Below, piece by piece: positions 16,405-21,884 of a DNA stretch of 21,884 bases (its first letter is position 1; each line of letters opens with the position of its first letter). The position numbers were made by a program, and so were the translations under genes. The DNA comes from Thermoplasmata archaeon (GTDB lineage Archaea > Thermoplasmatota > Thermoplasmata > GCA-020350865). A model generated the notes under the pieces. That model did no database searches and had not been told where the DNA came from. It was given only the letters and a program-made list of their open reading frames with translations. Where the stretch lies: positions 2,402,305-2,424,188 of the forward strand of contig CP070672.1 in assembly GCA_020351895.1 (NCBI GenBank), read 5' to 3'.

Positions 16405-16413
16405 CTTATATAT
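16405..16413 (+). promoter_or_regulatory. TATA box, leaderless promoter of the 129-aa orphan
   Basis: CTTATATAT is centred about 24-25 nt before the ATG at 16433, which has no Shine-Dalgarno. The spacing fits a transcript starting at the A of the ATG and decides between that ATG and the one at 16445. Confidence 0.55.
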
Positions 16414-16432
16414 TATAAAACTCATCTGAAAG

Positions 16433-16822
16433 ATGGGGTTTGGAATGCGATCGAAGACAGGGCATATTATATTTCCCAAGAAGATGAAATACAAGGACCT
16501 GGTCCCAATTTATAGGGATCTCTACATGAAGTTTCTCAGAGAAACTAATCAACTCGAGGAAGAAGAGGAACGAAATTTTATGCTCGTGAGATTGAACCTA
16601 CTGGATTTAGAGAGGAACAGAAAACCAGAAGGCCACAATAGAAATTGCAGGACCAAGATGGTTTTTCCTTTAAGTGATGGCAATATCCAATTTTATATCA
16701 AAGGTAATACCAGATCATCGGAGATCACCAAGGTCACAGAAAGCCTAAGCAGATTTCTCAATGACAAAGACATAGATCACAAAGTAGAGTGGGACAAACT
16801 CAGGTACCTTGGGTCCAGATAA
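16433..16822 (+). CDS. Uncharacterised 129-aa protein
   Basis: I do not recognise a family. The protein is soluble, charged and without signal peptide, membrane helix or cysteine pair (one Cys only). Residues 17-60 are predicted helical, with a highly acidic stretch (NQLEEEEERNF), then RKPEGHNRNC. Residues about 75-125 look alpha/beta (KMVFPLSDGNIQFYIKG, VTESLSRFLND, HKVEWDKLRYL), compatible with a small ferredoxin-like fold, which is a guess. A good leaderless promoter and a downstream T-tract make it likely to be a real monocistronic gene. Confidence 0.6.
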   Translation: MGFGMRSKTGHIIFPKKMKYKDLVPIYRDLYMKFLRETNQLEEEEERNFMLVRLNLLDLERNRKPEGHNRNCRTKMVFPLSDGNIQFYIKGNTRSSEITKVTESLSRFLNDKDIDHKVEWDKLRYLGSR

Positions 16823-16842
16823 TACCAAAACAATTCAACTTC

Positions 16843-16849
16843 TTTTTTT
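16843..16849 (+). terminator. Oligo-T terminator after the 129-aa orphan
   Basis: Seven T begin 21 nt after the TAA at 16820-16822 (CTTCTTTTTTTCC). Confidence 0.4.
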
Positions 16850-16862
16850 CCTACCTGGAAAT

Positions 16863-16877
16863 AATATCACTGATATT
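16863..16877. promoter_or_regulatory. Candidate operator palindrome upstream of the Hdr operon
   Basis: AATATCA-C-TGATATT is a perfect 7-bp inverted repeat about a central C. It ends seven bases before a TATA-like element (16884-16893), where a bound repressor or activator would meet TFB/TBP. The regulator is unknown. Confidence 0.4.
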
Positions 16878-17052
16878 CAGTAATATATAAATTTCATTAA
16901 CATATACAGGGGGAACATCAGAATTATTCATTTTCCTGATAGTTACTGTGGATATACCTAATACGGTATTTATTAGACGATAATCGTTGATAATATATGT
17001 TAATTATTTCGTATATCGTAATAATTACAACGAAAATGTTATGTATCCCAAG

Positions 17053-17060
17053 ATTTATTA
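17053..17060 (+). promoter_or_regulatory. Possible TATA box of the Hdr operon
   Basis: TTTATTAA would place the transcription start near 17081-17083 and leave a leader of about 72 nt containing GGTGA before the ATG at 17154. It is less AT-consistent than the other boxes in the window. The upstream element at 16884-16893 is an alternative giving a leader of about 240 nt. Confidence 0.3.
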
Positions 17061-17153
17061 AGTAAAACGCTAAATACAAGATGAGCCAAATCACTTTGGA
17101 GAATCCCCGGCTTTCAATTGATAATCTGCTCCCAAAGAAGGTGAATGCGACAA

Positions 17154-20100
17154 ATGACGAAAGGCGCAATGGTTATTGGTGGAGGAATCGCAGGAGTACA
17201 GGCTGCATTGGACCTTGCAAATGCAGGAGTCACCACGTTTTTGATTGAAAAGTCTCCCTCACTAGGGGGTAAGATGGCGCAGCTGGACAAAACCTTTCCC
17301 ACAAATGACTGCTCAATGTGTATTCTCTCCCCAAAACTGGTGGAGGCGGGAAGGCATCCAAATATCAAGATATTGACGAATTCTGAGGTTGTGGATTGTA
17401 GCGGAAGGGCTGGAGAGTTTAAGGTTAAGATATTGAAACATTCAAGATACATCGACGAAGAAAAATGCACAGGTTGTGGAGCATGTGCTGAGAAATGTCC
17501 AAAAAAAGTACCCAGCGAATTCGAGCGAGGCATGGCAACAAGAAAGGCAATATATATCCCCTTTCCACAGGCGGTGCCTCTAATATATACCATTGACAAA
17601 AACAACTGCACTTATTTTGAGAAGGGAAAATGCAGATTATGTGAAAAGATATGTACAAGAGGTGCAATAGATTTTGAGCAGAAAGACGAAGAGATAGAGT
17701 TGGATGTTGGCTCCATAATCGTAGCTACTGGATATGACTTATTACACCCATCTCGTGTACCAGAGTACAAATATGATGAATATGATAATATCATATCTTC
17801 CATTGAATTCGAGAGACTCATGAGCGCTTCAGGCCCTACTCAAGGCAAAATCCTTCGACCTTCTGACGGAAAGCCTCCAAAGAGCGTAGTTTTCATTCAG
17901 TGCGTTGGATCAAGAGATGTCAACAACTGCAAATATTGCTCTGCTGTATGCTGTATGCACTCCATTAAGGAGGCAATGATTGCCAAAGAACATGATCCTA
18001 ATATCGAAAATATGCACATACTCTACATGGATATCAGAGCCTATGGAAAGCATTTTGAGAGTTACTATCTCAGGGCAAAGGATGAAATCAACATCAATTT
18101 TATTAAGGGTAGACCCGCGGAGATAATCGAAGAAAAAGGTACCAACGATATCTTCGTTAGGGTTGGAGATATAATAAAAGGGGAGACAAAGGAAATCAGG
18201 GGAGACTTGGTGATACTCTCAACAACCATAATCCCAAATGAAAGCAACAAGAAGTTGGCTGAGATTCTTGGTATCGATCTGGATGAATACGGCTTTTTCA
18301 AGGAGAGGCACATAAATGCCCTCCCTATCGATTCCACTAAACCCGGGATATGCCTGGCAGGTTGTGCTGCTGGTCCCAAAGATATTCCCGACAGCGTGGC
18401 TGAAGCAAGTGCTGCGGCTGCCAGGGCCTTATTCTGGATAAAAGAGGAAATCGAACATGAGGAAATCCCCATGGCAGCTCCCTATCTTACGGCAGGAAAA
18501 GAGGACGAGGAACCCAGAATAGGGGTTTTCGTATGTTCCTGTGGAATCAACATCGGTGGTACAGTGGATGTACCAAGCGTTGTTGAGCACGTTAAGTCGG
18601 TGCCCTATGTGGTGTACGCCGAGGATAACCTATACACATGCTCAGAGGATTCCCAAAAGCATTTAGCGGAAATGATAAAGGAAAAAAATCTGAACAGGGT
18701 CGTCATAGCCTCGTGTACACCGAAAACACATGAACCCATATTCAGGGACACATGCGAAAAAGCAGGACTGAATCCCTTCTTATTTGAGATGGCGAATATA
18801 CGTGATCAATGCTCCTGGGTTCATATGCAGGAACCCAAGATGGCAACGGAAAAGGCCAAGGATCTTGTAAGAATGGCGGTGGCCAAGGCTGTCCACCTCA
18901 AACCGTTGTACCCCAGAGGAATATATATCGAGAGGAGTGCCTTGGTGATAGGTGGTGGGATTGCTGGGATACGAAGTGCAATAGATTTGGCCAATCTTGG
19001 AATCGAAGTGAACCTTGTTGAGAAAGCAGCCTACCTAGGCGGAAGGGTTGCCCAGCTGGGTGTGGTCTTTCCAGAAAGTCAATCATCCCATTCAATTTTG
19101 GATAGGATGTATGGAGCAATAAGCAGGAGACCGAAGATTAAGGTACATCTAAAATCTGAAGTTACAAAAGTTGAGGGTTATCTAGGAAATTTTGATGTGG
19201 ACATTTCCCAACGGGCAAGAGGTGTGGATATAACGAAGTGTGATGCATGTGGCAGATGTGAAGATGTGTGCCCTGTGACATCACACTATCTTTTTGACAG
19301 GAGGTTGTCCACTCGTAAAGCCATATACATGCATCCAAACTCCTGGCCCAAGGCCTACAACATCGTAGTTAAAGATTGCACCAAATGTGGAAAATGCATC
19401 GATACATGTCCCACTGGGGCAATTACAAAGGAGTCCATAGAAAATCTGGAAAACGATTTTAAACGGTTTAAGGCAGGAACTGTGATTCTGGCAATAGGCT
19501 CTGATTTATACGATCCCCAGGGCGAATATTGCTATGAGGATAAACCCGAAAATTTAGAGGCTATTTCGGTTATAAGCAACATAGGGCTTGAGAGGCTCCT
19601 TAATCCAGAAGGACCCACAAAAGGCGAGGTGATAATCAACAATAAGAAGCCTGAGAAAATTGCGTTTATAATGTGTGTTGGTTCAAGAGATCCATTATGC
19701 GAGAGTCTGTTCGATCGGGAAGGAACCGAGGGAATTGGTGATTGCTCAAGGTACTGTTGCAAATCCACCATGAAACAGGCCATCCAATTGAGGAAGATGG
19801 GCATCTACGTTATCATCTTATACAGGGATATCAGAACATATGGCAAAGGAGGGGAAGAGATGTACAGGAAGGCCTGCGAGATGGGAGTGCAGTTCGTAAA
19901 GTATGAATTCGAAAATAAACCCAAGGTTGAGGATTTAAAGGGCAAGGCCAATATCTATGTTCATGATTGGCTCACAGGGGAAGATTTGAAGATCCCTGTG
20001 GATAATGTTATTCTCGTTTTGGGTATGGTGGCAAGACATCCTGATACACACAATCTGCTTCAGAATTTCAAGGTGACTCAATGTGGAAGTGGTTTCTGCA

Positions 20101-20507
20101 TGGAAAAGCACGTTAAATTGGCACCCATTGAGGCCAATGTCGAGGGAATATATCTTGCAGGGTGTTTACAAAGTCCTAAAAATATTGCGGAGTCGTTGGA
20201 ACAGGCAAGCGGTGCAGCCATGAAGGCTGCGATACCCATGCTAAGAGGTTTTGCGAAAAATGAGCCCATTACATCGTTTATCGATCAGGAAAGGTGTATA
20301 GGGTGCAAAACCTGCGAGCAGGTCTGTCCTTATGGCGCCATAAGATCTGTTGAAGGAAAGAAGTTAATGCGGGTTGTGGAGGCGCTTTGCCAAGGGTGCG
20401 GTTCCTGTGCTGCGGCATGCCCCGAGCGTGCCATTTCAATGAACCATTATACTCTAGAGCAGTTGATAGCCCAAGGGTTACCATTGCTTGAGGAGGAGAT
20501 CAAGTGA
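17154..20507 (+). CDS. hdrA: Tandem HdrA-HdrA fusion flavoprotein
   Basis: Heterodisulfide-reductase A-type iron-sulfur flavoprotein with two HdrA modules in one chain of 1117 aa. Positions below count from an ATG at 17145, three codons upstream. The ATG at 17154 was chosen because GGTGA abuts 17145 but lies nine bases before 17154. Module 1 (5-450) has the FAD-binding VIGGGIAG, TFPTNDCSMC (C56, C59), inserted CxxCxxCxxxCP (C108-C118), C163/C166/C170 and CVGSRD...CC, but no N-terminal Cys domain and no terminal ferredoxins, much like QmoA. Module 2 (458-1120) is a full HdrA: IGVFVCSCGINIGG N-domain (C464, C466, C499, C524, C556), second VIGGGIAG (601-608), ferredoxin insertion (C699-C709, C745-C755), and two C-terminal [4Fe-4S] motifs (C1051-C1061, C1082-C1092). 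SSHS (647-650) replaces the first module's CSMC. It is first in the operon, and its TGA overlaps the MvhD-type start (GTGA). Confidence 0.93.
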   Translation: MTKGAMVIGGGIAGVQAALDLANAGVTTFLIEKSPSLGGKMAQLDKTFPTNDCSMCILSPKLVEAGRHPNIKILTNSEVVDCSGRAGEFKVKILKHSRYIDEEKCTGCGACAEKCPKKVPSEFERGMATRKAIYIPFPQAVPLIYTIDKNNCTYFEKGKCRLCEKICTRGAIDFEQKDEEIELDVGSIIVATGYDLLHPSRVPEYKYDEYDNIISSIEFERLMSASGPTQGKILRPSDGKPPKSVVFIQCVGSRDVNNCKYCSAVCCMHSIKEAMIAKEHDPNIENMHILYMDIRAYGKHFESYYLRAKDEININFIKGRPAEIIEEKGTNDIFVRVGDIIKGETKEIRGDLVILSTTIIPNESNKKLAEILGIDLDEYGFFKERHINALPIDSTKPGICLAGCAAGPKDIPDSVAEASAAAARALFWIKEEIEHEEIPMAAPYLTAGKEDEEPRIGVFVCSCGINIGGTVDVPSVVEHVKSVPYVVYAEDNLYTCSEDSQKHLAEMIKEKNLNRVVIASCTPKTHEPIFRDTCEKAGLNPFLFEMANIRDQCSWVHMQEPKMATEKAKDLVRMAVAKAVHLKPLYPRGIYIERSALVIGGGIAGIRSAIDLANLGIEVNLVEKAAYLGGRVAQLGVVFPESQSSHSILDRMYGAISRRPKIKVHLKSEVTKVEGYLGNFDVDISQRARGVDITKCDACGRCEDVCPVTSHYLFDRRLSTRKAIYMHPNSWPKAYNIVVKDCTKCGKCIDTCPTGAITKESIENLENDFKRFKAGTVILAIGSDLYDPQGEYCYEDKPENLEAISVISNIGLERLLNPEGPTKGEVIINNKKPEKIAFIMCVGSRDPLCESLFDREGTEGIGDCSRYCCKSTMKQAIQLRKMGIYVIILYRDIRTYGKGGEEMYRKACEMGVQFVKYEFENKPKVEDLKGKANIYVHDWLTGEDLKIPVDNVILVLGMVARHPDTHNLLQNFKVTQCGSGFCMEKHVKLAPIEANVEGIYLAGCLQSPKNIAESLEQASGAAMKAAIPMLRGFAKNEPITSFIDQERCIGCKTCEQVCPYGAIRSVEGKKLMRVVEALCQGCGSCAAACPERAISMNHYTLEQLIAQGLPLLEEEIK

Positions 20508-21298
20508 ACAGGGAAGGGCCATTGGATTATTTCGATCCAAAGATAATAGGATACCTATGCAACTGGTGCTGCTATGCCGGGGCTGATTTAGCAGGTGTTA
20601 GCAGGATACAGTACCCCCATAATATCAGGATCATCAGGGTCATGTGCAGCTCCAGAATCGAGCCCTCGATTATACTGGAGATGTTCATTCAAGGTATCGA
20701 TGGAGTATTCGTTGGAGGGTGCCACCCCGGGGACTGTCACTACATTGAAGGGAATTTCCATACCATCTATCGCATAGAAATGACAAAGAAACTGCTTCAA
20801 AAGGTGGGATTGAATTCGAATAGACTGAGATTGGAATGGGTCTCAGCATCCGAATCCGTGCGATTCGCAGATATAATGGAGGAGATGACACAAAACATAA
20901 TTGAGATGGGATCGAGCCCCATCTCCGGCAAGTCACCTGACTTGAAAATTTTGGAGCAATTGTTAATAGCAAGAGATGCAGCCAATGATTTCAGGTTGAG
21001 ATTACTTAGCGGAAAAGCTTATAACATAATCGAAAAGGGAAATGTCTACAACAATAAAATCGAAGATGAAAGATTCAATGATATAATGGATGAGATTATT
21101 GAAGAGGAGATGCTCAGACAGCGAATCCTAAGGTCCCTTATGAGAAAATCCCGTTCAGTAAAGGATATCGCCCAGGATATTAAAACTCCATCCAGAGAAG
21201 TTCTTGAGCACTTGGTTGTACTTAGGGATAGGGGATTGGTGGGACTCGAAAAAATCGAAGGATCATCTCCGATTTACAACGTTATCCAGAGTGATTGA
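20504..21298 (+). CDS. MvhD/FrhD-type [2Fe-2S] protein fused to a C-terminal winged-helix-like domain
   Basis: Residues 1-140 match the MvhD delta subunit that links HdrA to its electron donor: GYLCNWCCYAGADLAG (C19, C22, C23), RVMCSSRIEP (C48), GGCHPGDCHY (C73, C78) and EGN. These cysteines bind a [2Fe-2S] cluster. A normal MvhD is about 130-150 aa. This one is 264. Residues 145-200 form a charged helical linker, and 203-262 look like a winged helix (LRQRILRSLMRKSRSVKDIA, then PSREVLEHLVVLRDRGLVGL and a wing ending SSPIYNV). The GTG start overlaps the preceding stop and follows AGGAGGAGAT, so translation is coupled. The domain may bind nucleic acid or act as a docking module. This fusion is not one I know as standard. 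Confidence 0.88.
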   Translation: MNREGPLDYFDPKIIGYLCNWCCYAGADLAGVSRIQYPHNIRIIRVMCSSRIEPSIILEMFIQGIDGVFVGGCHPGDCHYIEGNFHTIYRIEMTKKLLQKVGLNSNRLRLEWVSASESVRFADIMEEMTQNIIEMGSSPISGKSPDLKILEQLLIARDAANDFRLRLLSGKAYNIIEKGNVYNNKIEDERFNDIMDEIIEEEMLRQRILRSLMRKSRSVKDIAQDIKTPSREVLEHLVVLRDRGLVGLEKIEGSSPIYNVIQSD

Positions 21299-21615
21299 TG
21301 AGAGGAAATAAAATGGTAGTAAATACCGATGAACAAGAAACAAAAAAAGATGAGTTGGACGAGATTAAGAATATTCGTCAATCTTGGAGAAAAAAATACA
21401 AGGTCTCCACGTTACCAGCATGGGCTCAAGTTCAAAACAAGATAATTCAGGAGTGCAAGGAAAACCTCCCCGATATAGATGAAGAGACAAGAAAGAAGAT
21501 CACAAGAGAGTTACTTCTCACCTTAAGATGCCACAGCTGTGAGAGGGCAAGATCGGATGCCTGCCATTTCTCTGTTTGCATCCGGGGATTACTTTCAGGG
21601 AAGGGGGTGGTGTAA
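21298..21615 (+). CDS. Small four-cysteine protein in the Hdr operon, family not recognised
   Basis: It is about 100-105 aa. The ATG at 21298 overlaps the previous stop (TGATG). A second ATG at 21313 follows GAGAGGAAAT and may be the real start. The N-terminal two-thirds are charged and helical (KKDELDEIKNIRQSWRKKY, VQNKIIQECKENL, TRKKITRELLLTLR). The C-terminus holds CHSCERARSDACHFSVC, that is C-x2-C-x7-C-x4-C, suited to one iron-sulfur cluster or a zinc. There is no signal peptide or membrane helix. Tight packing between an MvhD-type gene and an HdrA-type gene suggests a subunit or maturation factor of the same complex. That role is inferred from context only. Confidence 0.75.
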   Translation: MRGNKMVVNTDEQETKKDELDEIKNIRQSWRKKYKVSTLPAWAQVQNKIIQECKENLPDIDEETRKKITRELLLTLRCHSCERARSDACHFSVCIRGLLSGKGVV

Positions 21616-21642
21616 ATAGAGGCAAAGGAGGGACTGATTGAG

Positions 21643-21884
21643 ATGGAAGCTATTTCAAAAAGCAAAGAACCTGAATCAAAAAAGGTAGGGGCGGTCCTCA
21701 TCATCGGTGGCGGCATCTCAGGTATGCAGTCCGCATTGGATCTAGCGGATTCAGGCTTTAAGGTCTACGTTCTAGATAACAGCCCCAGCATAGGAGGGGC
21801 AATGTCCCAACTTGATAAGACCTTCCCCACAAACGACTGTGCAATGTGCATCATGGCTCCCAAGCTTGTTGAGACAGGACGGCA
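21643..21884 (+). CDS. hdrA: HdrA-type FAD protein, 3' partial
   Basis: The frame runs off the window edge after about 80 codons. After an 18-residue Lys/Glu/Ser-rich leader come [19 protein letters not shown] (FAD-binding Rossmann), [19 protein letters not shown] and [18 protein letters not shown], the HdrA signature including the CxxC. It starts directly with the FAD domain, as module 1 of the upstream fusion does, so it may be QmoA-like or the start of another fusion. The ATG at 21643 was chosen: AGGAGGGA lies about nine bases upstream (21626-21633). The frame is open back to 21616 without another ATG. The spacer after the small Cys protein is 27 bp, so it belongs to the same operon. Confidence 0.9.
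   Translation, partial: MEAISKSKEPESKKVGAVLIIGGGISGMQSALDLADSGFKVYVLDNSPSIGGAMSQLDKTFPTNDCAMCIMAPKLVETGR

Larger units (their letters stand above)
16823..17153 (+). other. AT-rich 331-bp intergenic region upstream of the Hdr operon
   Basis: It begins with a T7 tract (16843-16849). It then holds a perfect AATATCA-C-TGATATT palindrome (16863-16877) just upstream of a TATA-like ATATATAAAT (16884-16893). Three further palindromes follow: AATAC-G-GTATT (16960-16970), ACGAT-A-ATCGT (16977-16987), and TAATTATT/AATAATTA with an 11-nt loop (17001-17027). A second TATA-like TTTATTAA lies at 17053-17060 and GGTGA at 17140-17144. No tRNA or convincing small ORF was found. It probably contains the operon's promoter and operators. 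Confidence 0.5.

Noticed and set aside
16295..16429. 44-codon plus-strand frame before the 129-aa orphan
   Set aside because: It has no Shine-Dalgarno, a low-complexity basic composition, and it runs through the TATA box of the next gene.
16924..17169. 81-codon hydrophobic minus-strand frame upstream of the Hdr operon
   Set aside because: Its start lies inside the HdrA coding region without a Shine-Dalgarno, and hydrophobicity is expected from AT-rich sequence.
17081..17248. Short plus-strand frame starting about 25 nt after a TATA-like element
   Set aside because: It overlaps the HdrA gene by about 95 bp in another frame and its translation becomes Arg/Cys/Trp-rich nonsense. The ATG position is probably chance.

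Overview
The window looks archaeal. It has archaeal TATA boxes about 25 nt upstream of several start codons (leaderless promoters near 8853 and 16405, and a strong minus-strand box near 14881), Shine-Dalgarno sites of the GGAGG/GGTGAT type, an archaeal-type asparaginyl-tRNA synthetase, a TrmB-family regulator, HdrA/MvhD proteins, a DUF362-ferredoxin protein and a possible PGF-type archaeosortase tail. The mix of NosD-like beta-helix proteins, Big_5-type surface proteins and Hdr genes suggests an uncultured euryarchaeal lineage, perhaps related to Thermoplasmata. That placement is an inference. No rRNA, tRNA, CRISPR array or insertion sequence was found.

Layout. Positions 1-5136 encode cell-surface proteins: the 3' part of a membrane-anchored protein made of tandem Ig-like domains, then a secreted parallel beta-helix protein whose single reading frame is broken by one in-frame TAG at 3388. 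Positions 5244-8807 form a tight three-gene operon for sugar-nucleotide supply: a sugar-1-phosphate nucleotidyltransferase, a DUF362-ferredoxin protein and a phosphohexomutase. Positions 8882-12017 hold a beta-propeller protein with a C-terminal zinc ribbon, a convergent membrane protein with three zinc ribbons, a membrane-anchored transglutaminase-like protein, and a convergent small zinc-ribbon protein whose start codon lies in a 12-bp perfect inverted repeat. Next come AsnRS (12259-13572), a TrmB regulator with a C-terminal V4R-like domain (minus strand) and, divergent from it, a protein with four spaced HTH-like modules. A small orphan protein with a leaderless promoter follows.

The right end (17154-21884, running off the window) is the most interesting part. 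It is a tightly coupled redox operon encoding a tandem HdrA-HdrA fusion, an MvhD-type [2Fe-2S] protein fused to a winged-helix-like domain, a roughly 100-residue protein with a C-x2-C-x7-C-x4-C motif that I do not recognise, and the start of another HdrA-type flavoprotein. By analogy with Hdr/Mvh and Qmo complexes these should form a cytosolic flavin/iron-sulfur electron-transfer, possibly electron-bifurcating, complex. No HdrB, HdrC or hydrogenase subunit is visible inside the window. The promoter region before the operon is AT-rich and contains four short palindromes.
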